NCBI RefSeq assembly: GCF_003573695.1
Contig: NC_039365.1
Coordinates: 84,237,089 to 84,301,088, forward strand
Direction: 5' to 3'
DNA length: 64,000 nucleotides
Source: Papaver somniferum
Lineage: Eukaryota > Streptophyta > Magnoliopsida > Ranunculales > Papaveraceae
Both the position numbers and the translations under genes were made by a program. The stretch's first letter is position 1; every line of letters starts with the position of its first letter. The notes below the pieces were generated by a model. The model made no database searches. It saw nothing but the letters and a program-made list of their open reading frames with translations, and was not told the origin of the DNA. This document shows positions 44,441 to 55,919 of this stretch, piece after piece.

Positions 44441-46227
44441 TGATGAGCACGCAAGTGTGACGCATTTTCACCCATAAATACATTAGCTGTGACTCATTTT
44501 ATCACTAATAAACTTGTTTGTAAGTGTTTTTGAGCAATAAACATTTTTGGAAAAATCAGCTCGAAAAGTTGTTAAAGGCACCCCCGGAGGGCATTTTCTA
44601 AGCGGGCTCTCACTTTGGATAAGGGGAACCTCAATTTATAAGGGGCACATCAGTTGGACACCTGCTATTCACACCCCATCTCTGGTTAAGGGCTTACCAT
44701 CTCCTTCTTCATTTTTGAAACTGTTTTTGGAGGGAATGGAAAAAACATAATTCCCTGGATTTGGTTTGCACAAGTTTTAGTCGGAGTTAGCTCGTGTTTT
44801 GGATTGGGATTACTCTATTGACGCAAAACAGGGTTGGTAATAAAGTTTGATCCAAGAAAGGAAGGATATTTTCACCGATTTAAGAAAACAGGGCAATATT
44901 ATCTTCGTGAAGAATACTCGGGATTTCATCTGCTTTAATCAAGGATTTCATGTGTTACAAAGTTTTTTACATCATCTAGCACGTGTGGGGATCCTGTTTG
45001 GAGAGTTTCAGTCGAAGAATAACACGTAAAGGGAATGTTTTCACGAGACAAGGATGAGATAAAACAGAGAAGATATTTTCTCGGTTATTTCCGGAATGTA
45101 TGAGCTGTTGTTGGGGAGTGGCGTCTCTGGAGTGTTTGAACTCTGCTGAACTTGTATGACGTGTTTTGATAGAGTTGAACTGCTGTAGGCGCGTGCTGGA
45201 GAAGAAAAAGGGAAGTTACGTGGAGTCGGAGGAAAAGGACACGGGGATATATCGAGTATTCTTCAAGTCAGTTAAGATATTTCTGGAAGATTTCGTGCTA
45301 GCAAATAGTCAAACTCAAACAAGATACGTGCAGCTTTGTGTTTGGAGTATGTAGGCTGCCAACAGACGTGAGAATGAGATAAAAAAAATGGAATTATTCC
45401 CGTGAAGAATAATGAAATTTATTGCGGGATATTGTGGAGTAATTACGAATATTATGAAGTCCTGTGAGTATAAATAGAGTTTCCTGAGATCAGAGAAGGA
45501 TATCGAGAGTTTGGAGGCTACAGAGAAGAATAAGAAGCTGCATAGCAGATTTCTCTGCTGCTGCAGAGAAGGAGAAGCTGAAGAAAAAATAACCAATAAG
45601 AACTGTCGTTCTTGACCATCACATATTCATACGGTAAACGACAGTTCTTCCGCGACACCATATAACTATAGTTCTTCGCAACAGCTGTAACATTGAGTTG
45701 TAACAACCATTAAGCGTTGCAAACTTCTGGTTTATATTATTTTCTTCCCTTTTCTTCTTTGTAAACACCATTTGAGCTATAAAAATATATTTTGAGCGTG
45801 TTTTTCACTATGTGGAGCTAAACCTTTCTCTGGGACGGCGGAGGAAGCCGAATGTCATACATGGGTAATTTTAATTAATTTATTTTATGACTTTTGCACT
45901 AATTAAAATTGAATTATGATTTTGATTAATTAGTTATCATTTTATTTGATGGGTCATGCTTGCCTAGATGTTTGATGTCCCATGCTTACGATTTATAACT
46001 AATATTTTGAGAATCTACCTTGGAAAAAATAAGAGTCCATGTTGTTTTATCTATTGAGCGATAATTGTTGAGAATGAATAATTGAGCCTTATGATTATGA
46101 ATTCGGTGAAATCCTAGTCCCAGTAACTCCCGCTTTTGTCTATTATTTTCATTAAACCTTTAAATTTAATCTTCACAAGTCCCAGAGTTTGAATCTTTAT
46201 TACTATAAAAAATTAAAAATCATATCA
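44441..46227 (+). mobile_element. C LTR3
   Basis: 1787 bp. It has two units of the 19-bp repeat (GATAAGGGGAACCTC, then TTATAAGGGGCACATC near 44620) and a TATAAATA box at 45469-45476. It is clearly the most diverged of the three. It ends ATATCA, followed by TTTGG and the resumed A1 LTR. Confidence 0.9.
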
Positions 46228-46723
46228 TTTGGGTTCAACTACACTCCAGACTGAAGTTAATTTGGAGTAGGCTAGTATCTGTAGCGGCTTAATACATCGT
46301 GTGTTCAATCTGTACTAGGTCCCGGGGTTTTTCTGCATTTGTGGTTTCCTCGTTAATAAAATTTCTGGTGTCTGTGTTATTTCTATTCTGCATTATATTT
46401 GTTTATATAATTGAAATAATACAGGTTGTGCGTTGTTCAATCAATCAGAATATCTGACCTTTTGTTTGTTGATTTAAATTGATTGACACTTGGATATTGG
46501 TCTTTGGTACCATCCAAGTTTATCTCACTTGTATTTAAATTGAGTCTCGCAGTTTGCTTGAGTAAGATTTAAATCGAGAGATAGAGATAAAAACTCTTTG
46601 ATATACTTTTTATCTAGATTGAGTCTGACTGTCTAGTTGGTTCTCTAGAAAGTATATTGGAGTTTATCCATACAGATTGCTAAGCGAAATATTGGGCGTG
46701 GTTGTTAGACCCCCGCTTTTTCA
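46228..46723 (+). mobile_element. A1 3' LTR, last segment
   Basis: TTTGGGTTCAACTACAC continues the A1 LTR after the C array and ends CCCCCGCTTTTTCA. This is the same end as the A1 5' LTR at 32930. ACAAG follows, matching the left target site ACAAC with one change. Confidence 0.9.
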
Positions 46724-48609
46724 ACAAGTATTGCGAAGTCTTGAAGATGTGAAGAAGCAAAGAGCTACAACGACAACAATCATCCTTCCACTTGAGGTTA
46801 GTGATATTTGACTTGAACTGTTTTATTCCCTAACGTATCTTTCAAGTCGTGCATATTGAATACATAACTGCGAAGCATATTTGAACTCTAGATAGACACA
46901 TGGACGCATAAAGTAGATAAGACATTGCCATAATCATTTAAATGCTATTGTGATTATGTATGGGTATGAGGTGAGGATTTCATCCTAGGGAACAATGTTT
47001 ACATGTGTTCTAAGGAAGTAAGTTCATAAACTTGTTTGTGAACCGAAAAGGAAATTTCCAGGTGTTATTGGTTTTATTATTCATTGCATATCTTATGAAC
47101 AACCATTATGTGTGATTGAGTATAACCGCTCACAACTTGTTTGTGTTCTTGGTAGAACTATTCACAAAGGCCTGACTTATGTATTGGTATGACTTTTATT
47201 AGTGAACCCGATCTTAAGTAATCACCTGAGATGGTATGACCGGGTTTGTGTTATGTCTGACCAAATCTGGGAAAGGGGAACCAATCCTAGTAAGAGGTGA
47301 AATACATCACAAAGGGGACCCGATCCTTGTTTGAGGTGCAACAAGGTTTATAGCAGAAAGGGGAACTGATCATATGGACATGTGCAACACGTTTTTAGGC
47401 TAAGGGGAACTGATCCTATGGACATGTGCAACACATATAAGTTAGATACCATATATATGTGTGGAACCGATCCTAGTACCTAGTCAACCGAATTTTGGAA
47501 AGCTAGTGTGACTATGCACAATACTCACATGGAGGTAGAACAAAAACTTGTTTTGGTAGAACCGTTAAACCCATGATTTTGATTGAATGTTTGCTTGATC
47601 AATCACATAGTTCTTAAAAGTCAGATGAACCAATTCTAAACTTGTTTGGAAGTGTGGAAAATCAGTTTCAAAGTTGTATGTGTGAAAGAGAACTTCCAAA
47701 GTAAGGATGTCGACATACTTTGAACACGTGCTGTGAATGTTTATTTCTTTAATTGTTCAAAGTTATTCCTTAATAACTAAAGGAAGAAAATCCCAGGAAC
47801 GAAACATAAGTAAGTTAAGAATATTTTAATTAAGGTTATTAATTTCATTTTGTAGGAAAATATAAGAATTAGTAATGTGCATTTACTAATTAGATTTTCC
47901 GAGAGATTTCGATCATTATTTTTGGACAGAGCATTTCCAGGAATTATGAAAACCGAATTTGTGCTTTAATGAATACCTTAAGAATATTTTAGATTTTGGA
48001 AATTCCTTGGTGTCCAAACTTCCTTGTCTATAAATACTTGAAGTTTGCCTTTCTAGCGAACTAATCCTTCATAACAACAGACTTCCTCTTTTGTTGTTGT
48101 TACTGGTGTAGCCGCCTATTCGGAGAGGAGAGTAACCTAATTAGGCGAAATCTCTTCCGACCGCTCAGTTTAAAGTCTTCTTTGGAATTGAGAATCTCTA
48201 GCGTGTACTGTTGGTGGGAAACTAGATAATTGCGGTTTATCTTTTGTTTTCTATTGATTTGATTGACTATGGTTGAAATATGATTGTACCTAGTTTGTTT
48301 ATGCTTGAGGATCTTCTCTTCTAATATAAGATTCAGTCAAACTAGTTCAGAGTTTCGACAGGGATCTTTATACTGGTGTTAGTTCTAAAGACGATCTTGT
48401 GATAATCCATTGTTAACAGACTCCGTTCTGTGCGTGATTGATCACAAGAGATTCAAGTGATTTTGTGCAGGTTTTTATTGAAGATTTAAGAAGATTTGAA
48501 GACAAAGAAGATATTGAAGATATGACTTGGATTTAGAATCTTTAGTGCGCACAATACTTATATTGGTAAAATTGGATCCAATTAATAATCGGTTTATCCT
48601 TATGGTAGA
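46724..48609 (+). mobile_element. solo LTR D, second segment
   Basis: It continues D after A1 (ACAAGTATTGCGAAGTC). It has no ORF of note. A tract of AAGGGGAAC(C/T)GATC-type repeats lies at 47271-47480: AAGGGGAACCAATC, AAGGGGACCCGATC, AAGGGGAACTGATC, AAGGGGAACTGATCC. CTATAAATACTTG near 48030 is a TATA box, expected for an LTR. It stops at GGTAGA where A3 is inserted. Confidence 0.7.
47271..47480 (+). repeat. short degenerate repeat in LTR D
   Basis: About four units at 50-60-bp spacing with the core AAAGGGGAACCGATCCTA and a GTGCAACA(C/A) block. Variants occur at 47271, 47317, 47347 and 47400. It may be a regulatory repeat of the LTR. Confidence 0.6.
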
Positions 48610-50939
48610 TGTTAGAGCATTGCTCGGTCGAACTCGCATGCGGTTTCTATCTCAAGCATGTTTGTCAATGTTAGTGATAAAAAAATATAAGTCTTGATTT
48701 CTAGTCTACTATAGCTAAGGTCTCGGACTAGGATAGAAAATGTAGTTGAGCTCAAGAACTCCATGGCAATCATCATACAAGACAAAGGACTACTCAAGGA
48801 ACTGGTGGATCTTCATCGACTAAAAGGTATGTGGAGACTTGAACTTATCTATCACTCCAAAGTCTATTTATCTCCTATCTTGAGACAAAAGTCGTCTCCT
48901 ATATAGACTTAGATTATACACATTTGGTATTTCGAACCGAGTTTATCTCGCCTATCGATTTCTCGAAATATGTGTTGGTAAGCTTTCGCTTTAACCAAGT
49001 TCATCTTTACCTAGTGACGAAAGTCATGTTATTTTTTCAATCACTTTGAAAATTTCTCTAACGAAAAATGGTTTGTGAATAAAAACTATGTAACGTCATC
49101 TGAGAATGTTTCAATGATTCAAATGAGAGTTTAGATTATATAATCATTGGAGGATATGAACATTGTTGTGGAAACACATATATGTATAAGTCCTTATTCC
49201 TTTGACCAAAATTTGCGAACTTTGTTGATCAAGTGAACCGGAGTAGTGCGTGAGCTAAGTCCGCGAACTGGCGAAGCTGGAGTTTGTGAACTCCATCCGG
49301 GAACTTAAGTCCGCGAACCCAGTCCGCGAACTTGAGTAGGTTATATCTAAAAACGATGATTGTGAACTTATTCATATTAACTAAGGAATGCAATTGCAAA
49401 CGGTATCTATATAGTTCATAAACCGATTCAAGTGAATCAAATCGTTTTTGCTTCAATTGTGTCTTGTGTAACATGAGATTTCCTTGCAATTGAACAACTC
49501 TCTAACTAGTTCATTTGAGTCATTTGAACTAGTTATGATGAAGAAGAATATGGTTGATATGAAAGTGATCATATGGCTAACCATTTGGTTAACTATTGTT
49601 GAACCAACTAATGTACAAGTTTGGGTACGGTTACACAAGCATAGAGTAGTGCATTTCATTTGTGTATAACAAGCTATGTTTTCGATCTAACAGTTGATAA
49701 ATATTAGCTTGAATCTAATCAGGTTTTCATCTAACGATGAATATTGAATGCTTTGTTACCAAGCTAACATTGATTGCAAACCCTGATTTGAAAGACTATA
49801 TAAGGGAGAACTCTAGCAACTGGGAAACCTAATCCCCACACATTCTGTGTGATACTAGTTGTGCTAAGCTAGAGTCAATTCTCCTTTAACCTTTGGTTTC
49901 TTCTTCTAAACCAGGTTAACGACTTAAAGACTTCATTTGGATTGTGAAGCCATACCGATACTACTTTATCGTAGTTGTGTGATCTGATCTTGCTGTTTCT
50001 ATCGTACGTGTATAATTGTAATAATTGGCTTGAGATTTCTATCTCCGATAGGCAAGATAAAAGTAATCACAAACATCTTCGTCTCATCGTTTGTGATTCC
50101 AAAATATCTTTTTTCGCTGCGTCGGTTAAGACTATTGCTAGGTGATTGATAATACTAGGCTGTTCTTCGGGAATATAAGTCTAGATTATCAATTGGTTCT
50201 TGTTCACCTTGATTTATCAAAAGACGGAACAAAACTTGTATGTATATTCGTGGGAGACGGATTTATCTATTACCATAGACTTTTCTGTGTGATACCGATT
50301 TGTTTATTAAAGTCTTCGACTTTGGGTCGTAGCAACTCTTAGTTGTGGGTGAGATCATCTAAGGGAATCAAGTACGTAGTATCCTGCTGGGATCAGAGAC
50401 GTAGGAGCATAACTGTACCTTGGATCAGTGTGAGATTGGTTGGGGTTCAACTACAGTCCATACCGAAGTTAGTTTGGAGTAGGCTAGTGTCTGTAGCGGC
50501 TTAACACAGTGTGTGTTCAATCTGGACTAGGTCTCGGGGTTTTTCTGCATTTGCGGTTTCCTCGTTAACAAAATTCTGATGTCCGTGTTATTTCTTTTCC
50601 GCATTATATTTTGTTATATAATTGAAATATCGCAGGTTGTGCGTTGTTTAATCAATTAGAATATCCTACCTTTTGGTTGTTTATTTAAATTGATTGACAC
50701 TTGGAAATTGGTCTTTGGTACCCTCTAAGTTAGTTGTCTAGTATTTGATAAAGACTCGCAGATTTCTATTTTCTTGAGTATATATCAAATCGAGAGATTG
50801 AGATATAAACTCTTTGATATACTTTTTATCTAGATTGAGTCTGACTGTCTAGTTGATTCTGTAGAGAGTATATTGGAGTTTGTCCATACAGATTGCTAAG
50901 CGAATTATTGGGTGTGGTTGTTAGACCCCCGCCTTTTCA
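48610..50939 (+). mobile_element. A3 5' LTR
   Basis: 2330 bp, from TGTTAGAGCATTGCTCGGTC to CCCCCGCCTTTTCA. TATATAAG box at 49797-49804. The GTCCGCGAAC repeats at 49258-49330 are arranged differently from A1. ORFs at 49484 and 50142 recur in every A LTR. Confidence 0.92.
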
Positions 50940-50941
50940 AT

Positions 50942-50953
50942 TGGTATCAGAGC
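50942..50953 (+). other. A3 primer binding site
   Basis: TGGTATCAGAGC, a full match to the usual initiator tRNA-Met site, two bases after the LTR. Confidence 0.88.
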
Positions 50954-51005
50954 AGGCAAACACCTTTAAGACCTTACAAGTCTGTGTTTGTAGCGATCTG
51001 ACTCT

Positions 51006-52072
51006 ATGGACAAGAGTACTATCTCTGATAAACGCATCACCAAAAATAAAAGTTCTGTCTTGTCTAATTCTATTAAAGAGAAAGGTTTTTCAATCTCGAA
51101 TATAGACGAACCTTTTGTTCTTACAAGACAGACAAACACTGACATGCATAATCCCGATTACCCTTCAAAAGAGTCTATCTCTCTAAATGAATGGGAAATA
51201 GCTAAAGAGAGTGAAATGATGTTAAATTATGTTAAAGTTCAGGCTGATCGGTTGAAACAGCAGACTACAATTCCAAAAACTCTGAAGCTTTGCCTTTATC
51301 TCTTCTTAAGGAAAGTCTTGAAAGGGATATCTTGGAAGTCAAACATCGCTTGAACAAACTCTCAATTCAAGGATGTTTCAGAAAGCCCTCTAGACCATCT
51401 TCATCGTCTACTACTGTGACTGAGGAATATCCAGAAATAAATTCAGTGTCCTTTTCTTGTGGAAAGGATGTGCATATACCCTCTTGTCAAAAATGGTGCA
51501 CATCACTTGAAAGGGGGAAATCTTCACAGAGTGTTAAGATAGTACTTTCTAACATTCATAAAGTATGTCCTTTTTATGATTCAAAAGGGACGGTCAGGAA
51601 AATGAGAAACTCTAGGTTGAGTAACAATTTCCTTGTTCATCTTCAACCACCTTTGACGTAATATTCAAAGGAATAACTGACTTTCATGTGTCTAAACCAA
51701 TTGGTTTCAATACTCAGCCTGTGTATCCTACCAGGAAAGTCAGTTCTAAATGCTCTGACTCAGAACAAATGTCTTAACAATCTAAGAGAAGATCAGAATC
51801 TTTCCATCTTCAAAAGGAGAGTTAATAATGCATTTGATGTAAACAAGGTATTAGGAAGAAGCCTATTTCATTCAGGTAAGAATCAATTCTATGATCATAT
51901 TTTTGTAAGGATGAAATTTATGATTACCTTTCACATCATAATGGTTTTCCTCCAACATTTCGTAACAAAAAGGATAACCAAAAGCAACGTACATTTAATG
52001 AGCCAATGGCTCATACTTGTGCTAAGTAATCACAAGGTTGAAATCTCACTTACAAAAATCCTAGCTAAGTGA
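51006..52072 (+). pseudogene. A3 ORF1 remnant (Gag-like, unknown)
   Basis: The first frame from ATG 51006 (MDKSTISDKRITKNK) includes PSKESISLNEWEIAKES. A frameshift near 51290 leads to LKESLERDILEVKHRLNKLS and KVCPFYDSKG, ending at 51661. A third piece (51686-52072) is in another frame. The homologous A1 pieces show that these parts were once one protein. In KVCPFYDSKG the second Cys of the A1 C-x2-C pair is Tyr. Confidence 0.6.
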
Positions 52073-52466
52073 GAAATGTTTAGGTATACTCTTTACTAAA
52101 GTGACACTGATTATCTAGCTAATTTCTTATCGTTCTTAGATGGATTATCAGGTAACACTTTTATATGAGTATTTTTTTTTTGTTTTGTAAGATTCCTTAT
52201 ATGATTTCTAGTTTTTGGCTCTATGCCTTCAAACTTGTTCCTTTTGAAAAGCAAAAATATGGACGTTGTCTGTCAACAAGATGCCATACAAACAATCTTC
52301 ACAAATAACCTTTTTGGAAGGAGTTTTGTAGACCCTCTTCTTACGGGTATACGTACGGTTTTGGGAGTCTCTCATAAACCTATCTTGTAAACCCTAAGTC
52401 TCCCGAATTTTATTTATATACCCATCATATTGAGTTGAACTCTTTACTCTAAGTTTCATATTATCA

Positions 52467-52673
52467 ATGGCTTCTTCTTCCTGCTCATGGGATTTATCTA
52501 AAGATTTCGTTGATAACGCGGTATATTTCGAATTCGATAAAGAAAAGGGAACTTTTGTTGAAGTCGAAGATTCTTTTCCTCAATCTCCTGATTCCTATTC
52601 GGATATAGAGGAGGTTGAAGAGATCTCGTCAGATGTAGTTCTCAACTTTCTAAAGAACTTTGAAGAGGCAAAG
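52467..52673 (+). pseudogene. A3 ORF2, N-terminal part
   Basis: MASSSCSWDLSKDFVDNAVY and an acidic stretch up to FLKNFEEAK match the layout of A1 ORF2 (34597-35010). The frame is cut by solo LTR E after CAAAG. The last codon of the apparent ORF reads into the LTR. Confidence 0.75.
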
Positions 52674-54129
52674 TGATTTAAGATTTTTTGTGGGTTGTAG
52701 TAATGAGGTTCAAACTCTCGGACTTGTGAAGGATAATTTTTTTAGAAAATAAATATATATACAAATATTGACAAATTGGTAGAGAGTTACTGGGACTAAG
52801 GACTTGGCCAATTCTCATGCATATGGTACATTTTATTTATCCTTAACAATTATCGCTCAAAACATAAAATGTAAGGACTCTTATTTTGCCAATATAGATT
52901 CTCAGAATATTAGTTATAAATCGTAAGCATGGGACATCAAACATTTAAGCAAGCATGCCGCATTAAATAAAATGATAACTAATTAATCAAAATCATTTTT
53001 CAATTTTAAATCAATGCAAAAGTCATAAAAAGAATAAATTAAATTTACCAGAATGACGAAAATCGCCTCCTCCGTTGTCCCAATGTTGGGTTTAGCTCAT
53101 CATGGTGAAATACCTCTCAAAATATTTTATTAAGCTCAATTGGTGTTTACAATAAAGAGAAGAAGAGCAAATGGTGTGAAACTGTAATCTGCGACGCACA
53201 AAAGGCGTCCAGAATAAACGATAAAATCTAACTGTTGTTGTCGCTATGGTTCTAAGACCCACACCTACGACCCACGAGCCATTGTCGTTGTCACTGTTGA
53301 AGAACGACGGTTTCTGAGAGTCTGTTCTTCGTGTTCTTCATCTTCATCAACAGCATAAAACAGCAGCAGGAAGCTTGCTTTTCATGGTGATTTCTTGCTC
53401 CTCAGTTCTCCTCAAGCCCCCAAACTCTCGACAACCTTTCTCTGACCTCCTAGGACTCTATTTAAACCCGAAGCATGCATCGAATCTCCTCCATAACTCC
53501 ACAAATCCTCGATTCCTGTTTTAGCTTTTCACGCGTTTTCTCTGGTCCAGCACGCTCCAATTCGACTTATTCACGCCTCAACACTCTTCCAACGCCAGCA
53601 GAACTCCCCCATGTACACAAGAACTTCAATTTTGCTCATGTTACAGTCCACGTGCTCTGTTTTGGGTGTGTGAATCATACCGAAAATTCCAGCCAAATTT
53701 GATCGATCATGTCACCCATACTATGTTCCTTAACCTATATCACATCTCTCTACCAAATTTCAGCCATTGAATCGACCCATAACCCCTTCATTTTAACGAT
53801 CGAAATTCTGCCAAAACTGTTTAGAATTTTCCCGCCAAAATCGTTTCAAATGGGGAAGCAACTGGTAGCCCCCTATATAGAGTAGGGGTGCGAATAGCAT
53901 CTGCCTTGGGGGTGACCTGGGGGTGTCCCTTAGTAATTAGGTTACCCCTTATCCAAAAGCGAGAGTCCGAATAACACTTGTCCTCCGGGTGCCAAAATCA
54001 ACTTTTCGAGCCGAATTTTCCAAAAATGTTTATTTCCTAAAAATACATAAAAACACAATATTAGTACAAAAATAGAGTTCCAACAATACGGACATTGAGG
54101 AAAAATTAGACACAAAAATGTGTCTATCA
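52674..54129 (-). mobile_element. solo LTR E (B-related), in A3 ORF2
   Basis: On the minus strand it starts TGATAGACACATTTTTGTG and ends CTTAAATCA. The length is 1456 bp with a perfect target duplication CAAAG (52669-52673 and 54130-54134). It carries the TTCACAAGTCCGAGAGTTTG tract, a TATTTAAA box near 53461 and the CCCTTAGTAATTAGG unit known from the B LTR. No internal region remains, so LTR-LTR recombination removed the rest. Confidence 0.92.
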
Positions 54130-54332
54130 CAAAGCAGCAACTTTTTGATACTGTGAAATGTCTTGATGTGGTAAGAACTGAGTTGAAAAAGGTTAAGTCT
54201 GACCTTGTTCTCATGAAAACCCGTGTTAAAGAACTTCCCAATAAGGATATCCTCTCCAAAGTTGCAGAGGATGCTGTCGTTCACAAGCTCCAGGACCTCA
54301 AGACTCAAGAAGGTCCAGAACTTTCTATATGA
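54130..54332 (+). pseudogene. A3 ORF2, C-terminal part
   Basis: After the second CAAAG the frame continues QLFDTVKCLDVVRTELKK, then LQDLKTQEGPELSI and a stop. It is aligned with VDTLKNIDVLKIELKK and LKDLKTREDPEPYI in A1. The coiled-coil pattern is the same. Confidence 0.75.
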
Positions 54333-55919
54333 CTTTAGTTCGCATTGGCATTGAAGTGTTTTTTGGTTTAGTCTGTGTTAATTTAGTTTGTCTAGTAAAT
54401 CTTCTATTTTTCTTGTTTTATTTAGAAGAATAACTAGAGTTTGGAATATCCATTATAGTGATTACACATAGCTATGTCCAACGTTTTCATCTTCATGTTT
54501 TTAGGTTTATTTGTTTAAATTCTAAAATTGTTTGGAAGATGATTTTTGCAGTATTAATCTTTATGGTTCTATATATTGCAATATTGTTATGGGATATGTG
54601 TGTTTACGTCCGTGAACTTGATTGTCCCATACTTTGTCAAAAGTAAAGTCGTTCATGATTTGATATGCATGTATTGATGAAAGAATGAATTGACTTTTGA
54701 CAAATACAAAAGTTAAGCCTATTATGTCAATTCTTGATGGAAGATGGGTTAAAATATTTTGTATTCAAGGATTGTGTCTAATTGAATGTCATTGTGCAAA
54801 TGGTGATGGAAAATAGAATGAGTCCTTGCTTATTCCACGATATAAGGTCGATCTCCGATCCACAATTTTTGTGTACATACTGTGTTTTTCCATAAGGTGT
54901 CTTATGTTGAGATCTATCGACTGAGTCATTGTTTTGACATAGTTGTTGTTCCATGAGATACTTTGTGTCGAGCATGGACAATTAAATTGATTACTTTTGT
55001 GATTAGTTTAGTTGTGTATTTAGATTAGATTAATTATAGGTTTTCTTGTGATTAATCTAATTGAGTGTTTTTAAGTCTCGATAAGTTTACTTATGTTGAG
55101 CATGTCTTATTAAATTAATCATGGGTTCTCTTATGGTTAATTTAATTGAATATTTTGGATTCAAATTCATACTCGTATGTGATTTTTTATGTCCAAAGAA
55201 ATCCTTCTTTGGTTTTTGAAATTAAGGTTGCTCTTGTTGTTCTTTCGGGAATGACATTTAATGGGGGAGAGTTCTTAATTGAACTTGTGCTTAATTTTCA
55301 AATCTTTGTGGGGAGTGCGGCTGTGGAATATTATAGGGGTTATCTTGTATCTTTATAGACTCCTTGATGGATGCATTTAGCTTCGGATTTATGATTGCAT
55401 CTAAATAAGATGATATATGCTTTCTTTTGGTCATGAAATGTCTCTTTCGGAAATTTCATTAGGATCCCGTTCTTGTACCTTTGCCAATTTTATTGACAAA
55501 AAGGGGGAGAATTAATATGTAGTTCACACTAAAAATACATATGGTTTTCGGATCATTATGTAAGGAGGAAAGGTTTCCATGAGAGATGGAGTATTGACTA
55601 AGGGGGAGTGACATATCACCATAGTATTGTTGTTAAAGTTGTGATACAATTGAACTTTGACGCTGTGTAATGATACCATGAAACTGTATAACAATGATTG
55701 AGAACTGTTGTTTTCTCGTTGTTATAGCTACGGATTTTCAACAACGATGATTCTAAACTTACAACCTTTGGGATCATTGGAGTACTTGGAAGTGACGAAG
55801 ATTTCGAGTAATGCTGAAGATTAGGCATGTGGAATAGGAGCTACAAAAGTTTATTTATATAATTTTTGTATTCCATATGTATTGATAGTTTTGTCACTAA
55901 AATTGACAAAGGGGGAGAT
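54333..55919 (+). other. A3 3' untranslated region with multiple polypurine tracts
   Basis: Closely matches 35011-36598 of A1. GGGGGAG tracts lie near 55503 and 55601, a decayed AAGGAGGAAAGG near 55563, and the PPT proper AAAGGGGGAGAT at 55908-55919. Apparent ORFs (54458, 55146) are not conserved as proteins. Confidence 0.8.

Larger units (their letters stand above)
38410..46227 (+). mobile_element. tandem C array: LTR-internal-LTR-internal-LTR
   Basis: Three LTRs (1779, 1775 and 1787 bp) alternate with two short internal regions (1244 and 1233 bp). A single target duplication TTTGG brackets the whole (38405-38409 and 46228-46232). One insertion event followed by unequal exchange between LTRs explains this best. 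LTR1 and LTR2 are almost identical; LTR3 differs more. C is much shorter inside than B and has no enzyme domain. Confidence 0.92.

Noticed and set aside
38797..45596. ORFs of 60-93 codons repeated at 38797, 41816, 44847 (plus strand) and 39271, 42290, 45315 (minus strand)
   Set aside because: All are within the three C LTRs and show no domain; they are LTR sequence.
52467..52676. Stand-alone 69-codon gene
   Set aside because: It is the front half of A3 ORF2, cut by solo LTR E; its last codon comes from the LTR.
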